Source: Sepioteuthis lessoniana (taxonomy: Eukaryota > Mollusca > Cephalopoda > Myopsida > Loliginidae). Taken from it: a stretch of DNA of 64,000 bases. Positions 1 to 10,859 of the stretch are shown here, in pieces. The stretch lies in NCBI GenBank assembly GCA_963585895.1, contig OY757934.1:39536681-39600680 (forward strand), in the 5' to 3' direction. Made by a program: the position numbers and the translations under genes. The number at the start of each line of letters is the position of its first letter. Within the stretch, counting starts at the first letter, position 1. The notes beneath the pieces are model-generated. The model saw only the letters and a program-made list of their open reading frames with translations, was not told the DNA's origin and did no database searches.

Positions 1-107
1 ACTTCTTTTTTTTCTCCAAGGACAAGAACTGGCACCATCGTGGTATCAAAGAAGTGGCAGAAAAACGGCTTCAGACGGTGCAATACGATAGCCTCTACTT
101 TGAATGA
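1..107 (+). mobile_element. Mariner-type transposase, C-terminal scrap
   Basis: Frame 3 reads 34 codons to a TGA at 105-107 and ends in RGIKEVAEKRLQTVQYDSLYF, which resembles the last residues of mariner transposases (a W..RGI..L..R...V....YF pattern). Only the tail is in the window, the rest lying to the left. No inverted repeat was recognised after the stop. It is a relic and is not part of the chitinase gene on the other strand. The assignment rests on one short motif. Confidence 0.5.
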
Positions 108-111
108 TAGA

Positions 112-404
112 CTGATTTTGTTGTAATATGAAAAATATAGTAAATAAGTTGCCAAAATTTTGTAATACTTTTGATTCACCGTAGTATAAGTGAAAATGTG
201 CGCGTAACGCTTTATACAAATGTAGCGAACATTTTAAAATGAATTTTAGCAAAAAAGGTTGATGATTTCAATTTAAAAAAATTGCTTACTGTCCAAGTGC
301 TGAAATGTTGTAGTAAATAGGACTGGTTTTTGTATTCGGTGATAGAGCAGCAGTCAGTAAAAGGTTTTCCCTATCGTACGCAGGTCTCATTATCTGACAA
401 ATGA
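112..404. other. No recognisable feature
   Basis: AT-rich DNA after the mariner tail. Short reading frames here have no family resemblance. It would be intronic or downstream sequence of the minus-strand chitinase gene. Confidence 0.4.
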
Positions 405-412
405 TAGAAAAG

Positions 413-600
413 AAAATTGTTAATTACCATAATAAGAAAATCCTGCATGTACTGCGCGCGACATACGGAGCCACAAAACAATTGTTTCAATCTTATTTGG
501 TCTCATCAGCAGTATATACCGTGATCTCCTCAACTGGCGATCGAACCAGCGACCACAGAGTCGAAACTCTACCACTGAGATACTGGTCTACACGGCACAG
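413..600 (-). repeat. SINE-A copy (tRNA-like head, minus orientation)
   Basis: Read on the minus strand, the right end has a tRNA-like head: a box A region CTCAGTGGTAGAGTTTCGAC and a box B region TGGTTCGATCGCC, followed by a body shared with 31245-31425 and 44945-45150 (GTCTCATCAGCAGT... on the plus strand). The three copies differ by many substitutions, so the insertion is old. It is a tRNA-derived SINE and not a working tRNA gene, because no acceptor-stem pairing was found. Confidence 0.65.
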
Positions 601-1033
601 AAGCGACCCCAAATTAACTAGTCTTCGTAAATACGCAGTCAATTAAGAAAAGAAAACGATAAACATTTGAAGAATACCACACCACAAAAGACTGACACAC
701 AAAAACAGACATTAAGAGCCATCGAACTTTGTCGACACAAATCTTGAACAATATTGTTAAGTTTAGATAAAAATCGGACTAAACATTCACGTGAATAAAA
801 AGCTAGAGTTAAAATAATCATCTTAGAAATAGATACGGAAATAAATAGATTTTGTTAAAAATTATATTATATAAAATATTTGACTGATTTATGAAAAGAT
901 TTTTTCTAACAATCTGAAAAAATAATTGGAAGATACAAGTAATTTTTTTCTTTACAAATTATATGACTGCATATTGAGATTATCCAATTATTCAATTTAA
1001 CGAAATGATTATACCCATAAAGACTAAACTGAC
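601..1033. other. Intron-like AT-rich DNA
   Basis: This lies 3' of the chitinase exon at 1034-1286 on the minus strand. The expected next chitinase exon is not recognisable here, so it should lie to the left of the window. No repeat family was recognised. Confidence 0.4.
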
Positions 1034-1286
1034 CTTAACGAGTTGCGTGAATCCATCCCGATCACCTGGCTTGCCACCCCGGGTAGTCGGGTACTCCCAA
1101 TCAATGTCAAGACCATCAAACCCATATTGGTGAATAAAGTTGATGGAATTAATGATGAATTCTTCCTTGTTCCTTCTCGTAGAAACTATTTCCGAAAAGG
1201 CGTTAGAACGAGCATTCCATCCTCCCACTGCCAACAAGATTTTCAGTTTGGGGTTGATTCTCTTCATTCGCATAATTCGAGTATAA
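1034..1286 (-). CDS. Chitinase-like GH18 protein, catalytic-core exon
   Basis: This 253-nt exon encodes part of the GH18 TIM barrel. After one base that completes a Leu codon it reads 84 codons ending LVK. It contains NPKLKILLAVGGW (the conserved barrel strand with the SxGG-type region) and DGLDIDWEYP, the DxxDxDxE catalytic motif with its acid/base glutamate present, followed by GGKPGDRDGF. The family hydrolyses beta-1,4 N-acetylglucosamine polymers, usually outside the cell. The acceptor is ATCTTAAAG before base 1286 and the donor is AAG|GTCAGT after 1034. Entry phase matches the exon at 6420-6591 exactly (CT + T) and exit is phase 0. With the catalytic residues intact, an active chitinase is more likely than a lectin-like member, but the rest of the protein is outside the window. 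Confidence 0.9.
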
Positions 1287-1934
1287 CTTTAAGATTAGAA
1301 AAGTGAAACTTAATCATAACATTAGAAACAACTAATAATCAGAAAAAAATTATTTAGTTGAATTAATAAGTGTGGAAAACTTTTTTTTTTTTTTTTACTT
1401 GGAATATTTGTTTTTTGTCATGGTTAACAGCATCAAAATACGAAAATGCAGTCAAAATTTGTAAGTTTAGTCCAACCATATAGACAATCAAATCGCACAA
1501 AACAGACGACCTAAGTTTGAAATGGTAAAAGATTTCGTCCGAACGAGAAACAAGAAACAAAAAGGCTTTTTCTTAATTGCGATGGATATTAAAGCGAAAA
1601 TTACAAGTGGGAAGCATAAAACTGAGCAGTTCAAATTACCTTATATAGTCGAGTACCATCTGATACTATCCGCGACTCTTTTGTTGACTTTTGCAGCTGG
1701 AAATGGTAGGTGTACCAGTTGGCCTAGGACTAGCCTTGGCAAACTATTAACTCACGCAAAGTTTGTATCATGCGTATCATATGACCAACAAATATTAGGC
1801 TAAAATTTAGGTCTCATAAAGTCACTGGATACGTGAGTATATAGAGTACCTAAACAAACACACATACATAAAAATACATACACACATGCAAAAACCCTTC
1901 TATACGTGTTCTCGGATTAAAAATCTTTTTTTAT

Positions 1935-2075
1935 TTAATGGTATATCAACCTTCGTAAATTATATAATGCCAAAACCATTCTTGTAGAAGAACAGTAGCC
2001 GGTGGGGGATAAGGCTGTTCATGCCTTTCCCAAGGGTATTAGTCTAAAAGTGAACGCAATATTGTGAGTGGTTGA
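1935..2075 (-). repeat. SINE-C copy, 5'-truncated
   Basis: Plus-strand text TTTAATGGTATATCAACC then AAGAACAGTAG, CCCAAGGGTATTAGTC and AAAGTGAACG matches the body and 3' tail of the SINE-C copies at 3521-3748 and 31849-32110. The tRNA-like head is missing, as expected of a 5'-truncated retroposon. Confidence 0.6.
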
Positions 2076-2109
2076 TTATTAAAGCATTCATTTCTGTATA
2101 TTACGTGTC

Positions 2110-2136
2110 AAGAAGAAGAAGAAGAAGAAGAAGAAG

Positions 2137-2166
<30 letters not shown>
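2110..2166 (+). repeat. (AAG)19 microsatellite
   Basis: An uninterrupted run of AAG triplets, 57 bp, with no reading-frame context. It lies in the intron between the chitinase exons at 1034-1286 and 6420-6591, where the transcript would carry (CUU)n. Confidence 0.95.
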
Positions 2167-2167
<1 letters not shown>

Positions 2168-2282
2168 TGGTTTTATAAAAAGCGATGCTGGTAAACGTAA
2201 TGATAGGAATAGATATTTCTAGAAAAACATGGTCTCGTTTCAATTTCTTTGTTCTCTGACTACTCTAACAGCAGTGAGAAAA

Positions 2283-2346
2283 ACCTCTGTACGTATACAC
2301 ACATATACACATACGCAGGCACGCACATACATATACACGCACACAA
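2283..2346 (+). repeat. Cryptic CA/CATA-rich tract
   Basis: Imperfect mixture of CACA, TACA and GCAC units, a decayed microsatellite. Confidence 0.6.
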
Positions 2347-2494
2347 AGCGTTACCATTAACTCAAAGTGTCCAAACAATAGATCACGATTTTACAAGATT
2401 TTTCTTTGTAGTCTGAGAGCACCGGATCCATGCAGATGCAAGGTCTGTCTGATCTTGGAATTTAAAAAAAATTATATTTCACTTAGAATACTCT

Positions 2495-2700
2495 GACTGT
2501 ATCTCAGTAGAGAAGTAAGACTCCCCCCTAAAAAAGGGGTTTTCCTAGATATGACACCAAACTGCATACGTTCTGGGGAGTGTGGAGAACCCTTTCATTG
2601 CCATTTCCCTTAAGTCCACTCTGACCTGGAGTGGTAGTAATTATTAGGTTTAGTCAAGTATGCAGAGATCAAATTGGCAATAAAACCTCAGGCCCTCACT
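2495..2700 (+). repeat. F2-type retroposon fragment
   Basis: It carries the sequence order GTAAGACTCCCCCCT, GATATGACACCAAACTGCAT, GGGGAGTGTGGAGAAC, CATTGCCATT, TCCACTCTGACCTGGAGTGG. The same order is seen at 24845-25240, 26385-26875 and in the heads of the F copies. It has no internal minisatellite and no (CCAAA)n tail. Confidence 0.6.
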
Positions 2701-2720
2701 TTGATAGGGAGTAATAAATC

Positions 2721-3520
2721 ATCCAGTCATATTGTATGCATTTTCTCTCGCAGTTTATTATACATTTCCAATTCAGTAAACATCCCCCCCCCCAAAAAAA
2801 ACCGTTAGTTTAGTGATGTGAAATTTTCCTGAATTCTTTATTTATATACAGTTACATGAATTCTGTCCAAGGTCATAAGGAAATGGTGGTGGCTGAATGC
2901 TGATCATCCTTTTTCTATCTTACTTTTCACTGATTCATTTTTATTACATTGTACCTTTTAGGGACAAACTCATAAGCGATGTTCTCCTCTGAACTCCTAT
3001 ACAAGGACACACCAGTACTAGTAGACCAGCAAAAACTTCCATTAGCTTTGTGCAGACACTTATCCAGCGTGATGGCCAACAGGGACAGATAGCTTGAAAG
3101 TCAAGAGAATCTGTGCTTTCGGGATGCCTTAACGATGATGATAATGATTCTTAAAAAAAAAAAAAAAACTCCCTTCAGAATAATCTATCCACTATAATAT
3201 TATATTTGCTTTATGAGACCTACGATAAAATCCTATGACACACAAAAGTATTGGACAAATAGGATCTTTTTAGAAAATAATATTTTCTTTTATTGCTACT
3301 TACCTAAAACTTGAAGTGAATATGGCAAAAACTTAGCATATACTATGTATTATGCGAAATAATGAAATGTTTGACTTATTATTAATTTATTGGCAAATAC
3401 GATAGAAAAAAACACGCAAAATTTTAGGTGACATATCTTTTGATAATGTTGAATATTTATTGACGGATCCATTTTTTATATGACGGTTTGTCAGACGTTT
3501 GGAAAAAATCTGATTAGTTT
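2721..3520. other. Intron DNA without recognised elements
   Basis: AT-rich, with a C8/A7 run near 2785 and an A16 run near 3152. The stretch from about 2960 to 3130 (GACAAACTCATAAGCGATGTTCTCC) weakly resembles the ORF end of LINE-Y, but only over a short length. Confidence 0.3.
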
Positions 3521-3748
3521 GGTTTCTTTGCTTAATGGCATATTAACCTTCGTGGGTTATTTAATGCTAACCCCACCTTGGAGAAGAACAGTAGTGGTAC
3601 TATATAGCCCATAGTTAGGGGAATAAAGAGATTCATTACCTCTCCTAAAGATATTAGTCAGAAAGTGAACATAATAACACGACTAGAGTTCGAAATCGTT
3701 TACTTCACGTCCCCATTCCAATATTGTAGCCATTACACCACTGGAGTG
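3521..3748 (-). repeat. SINE-C copy, full length
   Basis: The minus orientation ends in GGTTTCTTTGCTTAATGGC (tail on the left) and has a tRNA-like head on the right: box B region CGATTTCGAACTCTAGTCGT and box A region CCAGTGGTGTAATGGCTAC on the minus strand. The body contains the AATACC..AGTCTGA segment shared by other copies. Identity to the 4085-4310 copy is moderate, indicating age. Confidence 0.7.
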
Positions 3749-4084
3749 CGATAAACTTCGTGTAGAAATTAATACCAATTGTATCCACCTCCTGTTTAAA
3801 ATCATTTTAAAATTTCTCAAATTTTTTGGATTCTTCCATTGAACTGGCCATTTAAATCTTTTTCACAAAGTTTTGTGAAGATTCACGTCAGTCGATTGAC
3901 TAGGCCGCTTTAAAACCTCCTATTCTTTTTGCCTTGTATCTCTCGTTTGTTTTCACTGCAGTAGACTTGAAATTGCTATCTTGCTAAAAGATGCAACCTG
4001 TCAGTTACTTGAAATCTTTCACAAATGAAAACATGTTTTTCTCGAGTATTTCGGGATACTCATCAATATCCATTGTTCGGGGAA

Positions 4085-4310
4085 GTCTTCATGGCGTAGT
4101 GGCTAACGTGTTGGAATGTGATATCATAGTAAGCGAGTTCGAACCTTAGTCATGCTATTACGTTCACTTTTAGTCTAATACCCTTGTGAAAGGTATGAAA
4201 CCCCTTATTCTTCCAGATATGGGTTAAATAGCACCATTATTGTTCTTCTACAATGATGGTTTTGGCCGTAAATAATCCACAAAGATTGATATGCCATTAA
4301 CCAAAGAAAC
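4085..4310 (+). repeat. SINE-C copy, full length
   Basis: The head TCATGGCGTAGTGGCTAACG (box A-like) and GAGTTCGAACCTTAG (box B-like) precede a body with TACCCTTGTGAAAGGTATGAA and CCAGATATGGGTTAAATAG. The tail AATAATCCACAAAGATTGATATGCCATTAACCAAAGAAAC is the family's 3' stem-loop plus A/C-rich end. It lies in opposite orientation to the copy at 3521-3748. Confidence 0.75.
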
Positions 4311-4639
4311 CGAAATTGATATCTTTGTTCATTTGATGATGTCAAGTGTAGCCATACGACGAGAGGAAAAACAACCTCACTGTGTTTAACTGCATCGATT
4401 GTATTTTGGCGTCATATGAAGTATCCTTTTTTTTCAGAATTGCCCCGAACTGTTTCTAACAAATAATACAATTTTAATCTCTTCAGACTATAATAATTTA
4501 TCTGAGAACGTAATAGATTTCTCGAGATAATAATGGGCAAAGCTGTAAACAAACCTTTCTGTTCATTAGGTTTCAGCTAAGGGATCTTTCTAGAATTCCT
4601 ATCGGACAGAATTTTCAACTAATTGTATCCTCGTTCACT

Positions 4640-5095
4640 TCTAGGTCAGCTTTTCAGATCTTTTTTAACTTCTCGGGTTTTTAAGGGTTTGTTTTGACAA
4701 ATGAATCAAGCTGCTTCTTCATTGACTTAACTAGGATCTTTTTTTTTAGCCAGATTGATAATCAGGTCATCTTTCTTTTGAGCTTCTTGGGTTTTAAAGG
4801 GTTTTTTCATTACTTTCGTACAAATGAATAAAGCTGCTCATTCATTGATTTTAAAAGGATCTTCTTTTTCGAGACAGCTTGGTAATCAGGCCATGTTCCT
4901 CCCATTTTCCTTGCATTTTCGAATGATGGCTCAAATCGTAATTATGTGGATCTTGAGCTTGCTGGGGATCTTTTTCAGTATATCATTCCTCGACGATGAT
5001 CACAAATTATAATTTTTGATAGTTCTCCTTTGCCTTCGCCATCGTAAATCTTTTTTACACAAGCCATCAATCTCTTCAATGATCGTTCAAAATAC
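4640..5095 (-). mobile_element. Tc1-type transposase N-terminal relic with internal duplication
   Basis: On the minus strand, frames with stops give AIIRKCKENGRNMA then LPSCLEKED and KINE, resembling the paired helix-turn-helix and following region of Tc1 transposases (xIIRKxKExG...LPRSGRPxKINE). The right half of this frame is repeated: 4650-4775 and 4780-4900 are about 125-bp direct tandem copies, diverged roughly a quarter. Many stops show it is dead. Identification is by motif only. Confidence 0.4.
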
Positions 5096-5166
5096 ACGTA
5101 GATGTTGTATGTTGTCGATCAAGGTGCGTATCATACTCTGTTTGTTCAGCAGAAATGTGCAGGGGG

Positions 5167-5740
5167 GTGTTTCTCGTGGTGTAATGGTTAAAGCGATAGA
5201 CTGCGGAATCGTAGTACACGAGTTCGTACTCCAGTCGTGGTATTACTTTCACTTTCGGGCAAATACCCTTGGGAAAGGTATGAACCCCCTTATACTCCCA
5301 GCTATGGGTTAAATAGTACCACTACTGTTCTTCTATGAGAATGGCTTTAGCATTAAATAACATAAAAAGAGTTGATACTATTTGCCAACCCCTCTGCTCG
5401 GGCAGGATATGACACAAGGTCCATTTTTAAGGGGAGTTTAACAGGTTTGAATTCAGAGTTTTCCTTCTCCTAGACTAGTTGCCTCACCAAGGCTGAAGAA
5501 CCCAATCTGTCCTACTATTTACCCATAGCTGGAGGGAGAATAATTGGTTTCACACCTTCCCCAAGGGTATTAGTGCTATGTGAAATGCAATCAGTCTCGT
5601 CCAGGATTTGAACTCGTGTCGCCGTGTTCATTTCCTACGACGATAATGACTACACCACGGGCACCTCCGTAAACACCACGGGCACCTCCGTACATAAAAA
5701 GAGTTGATAAACAAAGAAACAAAGAAACCAAACCAAACCA
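5167..5740 (+). repeat. SINE-C copy split by a SINE-B insertion
   Basis: The head and body occupy 5167-5377 (TCTCGTGGTGTAATGGTTAA box A-like, GAGTTCGTACTCCAG box B-like, CCCTTGGGAAAGGTATGAA). The tail resumes at 5692-5740 with GTTGATAAACAAAGAAACC. The two halves are separated by the SINE-B at 5378-5691, and 18 bp of the host SINE are repeated on both sides of it. Confidence 0.8.
5378..5691 (-). repeat. SINE-B copy inserted in SINE-C, with 18-bp target-site duplication
   Basis: Plus-strand order: CAACCCCTCTGCTCGGGCAG, GGATATGACACAAGGTC, GTTTGAATTCAGAG, CCATAGCTGGAGGGAGAA, GGATTTGAACTCGTGTCGCC (box B reversed), CTACACCACGGGCACC (box A reversed). ACATAAAAAGAGTTGATA flanks it at 5360-5377 and 5692-5709, proving retroposition into SINE-C. 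The head end shows a short duplicated ACACCACGGGCACCTCCGTA. Confidence 0.9.
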
Positions 5741-6419
5741 GAAATGTTCAGATTAATGATTTAAATAGAAGTCAATTACAAACTGCAATCTTTATTTTGC
5801 TTTATTTATGTGTTACTTTCTGCTGTATTTGTCAGTAAACCCCGAAAATAGAATCTGTGAAACCTCCATATAAATTGATTAAAAGACACGTTCTTGAATT
5901 TTCCCAACACCTTCATATTTTCTCGTCCTATATGTTTCTTTTCTTCTCTTTTATTCTCTATTTCTCCCTCTTGCCATTCTCTTCGGTTCTTTCTTTTTTT
6001 TCTCTTTCTCTCCACCACATTTTTTAAAATTTCTCTCTTTAGTTACACACACATATACACACACATATACAGTAATGAAAAAACGGTAAAAAAAAATGAA
6101 CCACAAATGTTAATGAAACGTCAATGTGAATCTAAACTCATAGGAAGTGATTATTTTCCTTGGTTATTGTTGTCAAAGTATCCTAAGTTGTATTGAAAAG
6201 TTATAATTTTCTAAAATGAAAATTCTCAGAAATACCAAAAGATAGGTAATTTCTTAGAATTTTCTTTTCATTGATTTTATATCTTAATTTGTGATTTGCT
6301 AATCGTTAGAAAGCAGTTGTCTGAGTGTGAAAATAATAATGCATATTTAAATTGACAAAATAAACTGGCTCATTCTGTACCTTTAGAAGTTTTCTTCTTG
6401 CAAACACGTTAATACTTAC
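5741..6419. other. Intron DNA, no recognised element
   Basis: It contains a pyrimidine-rich stretch at about 5930-6040 and short CACATATACACA repeats near 6047-6070. This is the sequence just 3' (in gene direction) of the chitinase exon at 6420-6591. Confidence 0.4.
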
Positions 6420-6591
6420 AGTGCATCATCATTCCATTCGAACTTAAAGATATCATTGCCAACAACTTTCCCAAAGGCGTAATTGATGTGAGTGCAAAGA
6501 TTCGGGTCAACGTTCTCCGGAAAAAATTTGCCAATTCCTGATCTGTATTGAGACCAATTCGTGTAATAACAGACTATGTAATAAGTTTGCA
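6420..6591 (-). CDS. Chitinase-like GH18 protein, N-terminal exon
   Basis: This 172-nt exon is too short and split for a long ORF but reads cleanly on the minus strand. Two bases (TG) complete a codon, then come 56 codons beginning QTYYIVCYYTNWSQYRSGIG, then FFPENVDPNLCTHINYAFGK, ending in DDA plus CT. These are the first beta strand (VCYYTNW) and second strand (HINYAFGKV) of the GH18 barrel, with the conserved cysteines of secreted chitinases. Acceptor TTCTTTCAG and donor CT|GTAAGT are strong. The exit phase joins the exon at 1034-1286 to give DDALYTRIMRMK. The entry phase joins the exon at 14196-14268 (G + TG = Val). Mature secreted chitinases normally begin near this position. Confidence 0.9.
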
Positions 6592-6689
6592 CTGAAAGAA
6601 CAACAACAAAGTTTTAATAATGTGAACAAAAACAAAATATATAAGTTTTTATACAAAAGTAAGTAAAAAGTTTTACAATAATTTGGTAA

Positions 6690-7094
6690 GTGCTAGCAGC
6701 GTGTATATTACGTGATGGAAGCCGTTTAAGCTGTGCTAGGTATCCATTGTAGTTGGTAGTATCGAGGTTGTTGGTGCGCTGACACGTTGCACATTGTGTT
6801 TGATTTAAAGGCCACACAGATGAATGTGCAATGTCATTGTACAAAAGGTGCGGTTGATCACTGTACAGTAAAAAGATGGTTCAAGGAATTTCGCTTGAGT
6901 TATCAGAATTTTAACGATCAGGCAATATCAGGTAGGCCCAAAACCACCGTGAATTCTGACCCATGGAAGCAAATTTGGCAAGTAATACTCGGAGAATATC
7001 AGGCGAGCTTGTTCAGTGTAGTTCGTCTCCTTCCCGACCTCAGTAAAAGCATCCGAAGCTCCCAAATTGTACCTCACGTAACCAAAATATTGTA
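6690..7094 (+). mobile_element. Mariner-like transposase relic (N-terminal domain)
   Basis: The frame ending at 7095 contains AVDHCTVKRWFKEFRLSYQN, then DQAISGRPKT and SSQIVPHVTKIL, the pattern of mariner helix-turn-helix regions (V.RWFK.FR...L.D..RSGRP). The upstream 5' part (CAGCGTGTATATTACG, GTTGGTGCGCTGACACGTTG) is shared with the copy at 13450-13945 and, reversed, with 60205-60710. The catalytic part is absent. It sits about 100 bp upstream (gene direction) of the chitinase exon at 6420-6591, within the intron. Confidence 0.65.
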
Positions 7095-8319
7095 AAACAT
7101 CTAACCCACTTCTGTATTCAATTAAAACATATACAACGAATTTATTATTGGAAAAACAAGGTAAATTACGAGTGAACGGATGTTAATAAAATAACTTTTA
7201 GCATTTTATTTTTTGCCGGAAACTAGTCTGACCCGATAACTGCTATATCAGCCTTTCTACCGCTAAATATATACATGGCGTGACTCCTCCTGTATATTAT
7301 TCAAATTTTAATCTGGCTACTACCTATTAATTTGTCTTACCTGGTTCAGAGGTTTTTCTCCTTTGCCGAGTTGTGAGAAATAGGTAGTGGCTGGATTCCT
7401 GTGAAGCTCCTTCCGGACAGAACTTGCTCCCTCTCCTAAAAGAAGGACCGGGTTTATTGCCCAGTGCCTGAGATGCCCTTCAAGGAGAATACCAACGAAA
7501 TCTTAGCAATTTTTATACATGCCGCGACGAGAGGCTCACTTCCTGTGTGGTAATTCACTTCAAAATGACTGTGTCTATTTCAGCTTGGTGAGAAAACAGA
7601 AGAATTTTCAATTTATTGGTTTGAATAGCAAAGTTGAACGTATCAGAACTTGCTCGAGCCAGTATAGGTTACTGGATCAGTGGGGAACACAGATCTCCTC
7701 ACCACGACATGATAAATGTTCAAGAGACTGTTTATTTGATTTTGATTTTTTTAAACTTAAATCCCAAAGTTTAAAAACTGTTATGTATTTTTGATTTAGA
7801 AGAGCGACGTTCATTTAGTCTGGAATTCATTTTGTCGGTATTAAAAGTTGAGCATTTAGAGAGGCAGCTCTCAAACTACCAGCCGTGGCACAGTATGCCG
7901 TATAATTGCTTTTTTTTTTTCTTTTTTAATATGCAGGCATATATTACAAGTCATGAAACATAAACTAATAATTGCTTAATATATATATATATCAATATAC
8001 ATTCATATATTAATGGTGTAAAAATTTGATGCGTCATCTAAGTTAAATCTATTTTCTTAGTCACCGTCATAAAATGAAGTCTGGGTGTATTAGTGATTTA
8101 GAGTGTTACATAGCCATACATGAATACGTGAAATAAACATATTCATACCGGTACGCAAAATGTTCATAATGTCAATAACGCACATATAGATAACATAGGA
8201 ATCCCGAAACACAAAAACATTTACGACTTCTTAGTTCAGGTACGAAACATTTTATTACCTTTGAGTTAAAAGGTTTTTCGACATGAGGAAGAGAGATACC
8301 ATCTTTCTATGACGACTTT
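7095..8319. other. Intron DNA, no recognised element
   Basis: Mostly AT-rich. It includes a short (TA)7 near 7979 and a T10 run near 7910. Around 7390-7500 there is a slightly GC-richer patch (CCTTCCGGACAGAACTTGC) without a recognisable family. Confidence 0.3.
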
Positions 8320-8640
8320 TCTATCCCCCCCCGCACATCACGTGCGACACCTGCCGCAAGGCCTCGGCGAGCAAGCGAAAGTCAACCTTCTTCTTCCGAA
8401 GGAGGAACTCAACTCACTGACTTTTCTCAAATCTCAGCTCACGCTTCCGGTGCGTGACATCACTCACATCCCTTGTCACATTCTCTATCTGGGATTTTTA
8501 TTGTGACATCTCTGAATGACACGTCCGCTCCGCACGCGCGTGAACACCTGCGCTCATGTTTGCACCTAACCAACCCATGCACTGAGCCGAAAGGTTCTCA
8601 GCCTAACTAAACTCAAAGGCAAGATATATAAAACGAGATC
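8320..8640 (+). promoter_or_regulatory. GC-rich patch with a TATA-like box; possible LTR or promoter remnant
   Basis: The stretch is clearly richer in GC than its surroundings and has ACGTGCGACACC, CCGCACGCGCGTGAACACC and a TATA-like AGATATATAAAACG near 8622-8635, followed by GAGATCCCTCGG. Such an arrangement occurs in LTR promoters and in gene promoters. I saw no second LTR, primer-binding site or coding exon next to it, so the identity stays open. Confidence 0.25.
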
Positions 8641-10859
8641 CCTCGGCCATTATATTACAAGAGGACTAAATGGGAAAGAAGTTTCAAGGAAAATAAAAGA
8701 CTTCTAATTTACGTTTTTTTTTCTTTTTTAAATTTGCGTTTAGTACTTTTGCTTATGAATAAGAAAATGTGCCACAGTGGAGATAAAAAGAGGAAAGAGA
8801 AGAATTACTTGATACTTTTAAATGATTTCTTCAAAGCAAATTATTGGCTACCTTTTTGAATTGTCACAGAAAATAAAAATTTTAAAAGAATCTTTAAAAC
8901 AAACCTGAAAAGTAGCAGCGATAATTTACAGTGGATAAATAGTATCTAATTTATCGTTAGAAATGCTAAACATTAATGATTTTTATATATAAAATCTATT
9001 TTTAATGTTGAGTTAATCAGAATTTGGATTAAATGTGAAGGAAAATCAAAAATTAGTAACTCTTAGGGTTTGTAGTTATCAGTGTCACTTTTGCTCTTAC
9101 TGGACTCTGACAGATTGATCTCTTTCTTTGTTAATATTACAATCGAGTGTATAATACTAGAGGAAAATAATTGATTGCAAAAACATTGTCTAGCTAAAAA
9201 TCAACCCTAACGTTCAACATTCTAGCTCGGAAGAAATAGCTTGATTTACTTCTGATAGACACACCTTCATTCATTTATTTACTCATTTATTTTTGGTAGG
9301 GAGTACTTTTAAAAAAAAATCTTACAAGTTTTAAAATCAGGATTTGATAGCAAGAGCCATCGAATGAGATAAAGGATGAAATTTAGTGAAAGAATTTTAA
9401 AATTTTGCTGATAAAATTTGAAACAGCTGTTCTTTTTAAAGGATGTACATACATACATACATACATACTGGCTTCCAACTCGAATTTGAATAGTATTATT
9501 TTGTAAAAGAATAATTAACCATATCATGAAAATATATTGCTTTTTAAGTTCACAAGAGACCAAAGGTTCCTAGCACAAATTTGATACACGGGATTTCGAC
9601 GAGAAGCTATCGTTACACAATTTCCAGGCATTTTAGTATGTTTTAATCCCTCCCGATTAAGTACATTCTTTTTCACTGGTGTGACTGGTATCGCTGCAAT
9701 TTGTTGCAATTTAATAATCCACCTGAGCTTTATTTTCATAATTATGCAAAAGTATTTTCATTTTAGCGTTACTAAAACAGATACTACAACAGACAATTTA
9801 GTTCTCGGCGATCACTTTCAGAAGAGAAAGCTCAAATTCAATGTCTTTCCGATCATTTCTTTTAAGTTTTTATTTATTTTTATTTATTTTCAGTCAAAAG
9901 TTACTCAAATGCAATTTTCTATAGATGAACTTTTTCCTCTTCATTCTCCCAGTCATCAGCTGATATATTTGCTGTTTTGAGTGAGATAATCAAACAAATA
10001 GTTCATGGGGAGATTGTTGTCTATTTACATGCGCTCTATGAAAAACTGTTCGGAAAGTATTTCGTCATTCATTTTAACTAGATTTCCGCTCCAACACAAT
10101 CTATGTTTTAGGACTGTGGTCACAATATTGTCGCACTGGCACCCCTCTCGTATTTCAACGTCACTTACAATTGTATTTTCAGATTGACATCTTTAATCCT
10201 TTACGAACATTCTTGATAAAAACACACTCGCTGATTTATAGGATGGCTGTCGGTATTCCATGTTTCGCATCCTTAAAAGTAAAGAAGCCAGCACCCAAAC
10301 ATGGTATATCTTTATATTCGTATTTTGTGATATTCCACGCTGCTTTCAGAGTTTACAAACTTTTCAAGTTTCATTCTGTTTTTAATTCTTAATGAAATTT
10401 CACTGTCAAGAGTAAAGACCTGTTGATTGTACTCCCTAGATTTATAAACTTGTCAATCATTATAAAACGCTTTCCATAGACGCAAGTATTTGCTTAATAT
10501 AATGGTTGTCAGGTGTTAATTGAAGCATTGTAATTGTTTTCTTAAGATTAATAATAGTAAATCATGAAACAATGTAGATTTTAGTAAATCCACACGTAAG
10601 ATTCTGTATGTCCTCTTTAGTGGGGCCAACGAGTTCATTATCGTGTGCTGATAACAGATACCTTACCAAAAACACAAAAAGGTTTTTTTAATGCAAATCA
10701 CCTGATATAAAAAAATCATTGCTAGAACAACGTATGTATACGGCATGATTACAGTCCTTAAAAATCCTGAAGAAAACATTGCAAATTATACAGACAAGAG
10801 GTTGGAGCCTGGGATGTTCCCACGACTTTAACCCATTTTAAACTTAGACTGATTCTGAC
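8641..10859. other. Intron-like DNA without recognised genes
   Basis: AT-rich with many short chance reading frames and no family resemblance. The only structured item is (ACAT)n at 9447-9468. Part of 9950-10400 is somewhat less AT-rich but shows no splice-bounded coding frame. Confidence 0.35.
9447..9468 (+). repeat. (ACAT)5 microsatellite
   Basis: Five tandem ACAT units. Confidence 0.9.

Noticed and set aside
530..595. Functional tRNA gene
   Set aside because: Box A and box B are present, but the stems do not close and the unit is the head of a repeated SINE. The same applies to the heads of SINE-B, -C, -D and -E.
992..1273. Chitinase as a stand-alone short protein starting at the first ATG
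   Set aside because: The acceptor at 1287-1288 and donor at 1033 define an internal exon; frame beyond LVK is intron.
8320..8640. Complete LTR retrotransposon
   Set aside because: No matching second LTR, no gag/pol frames and no primer-binding site nearby.
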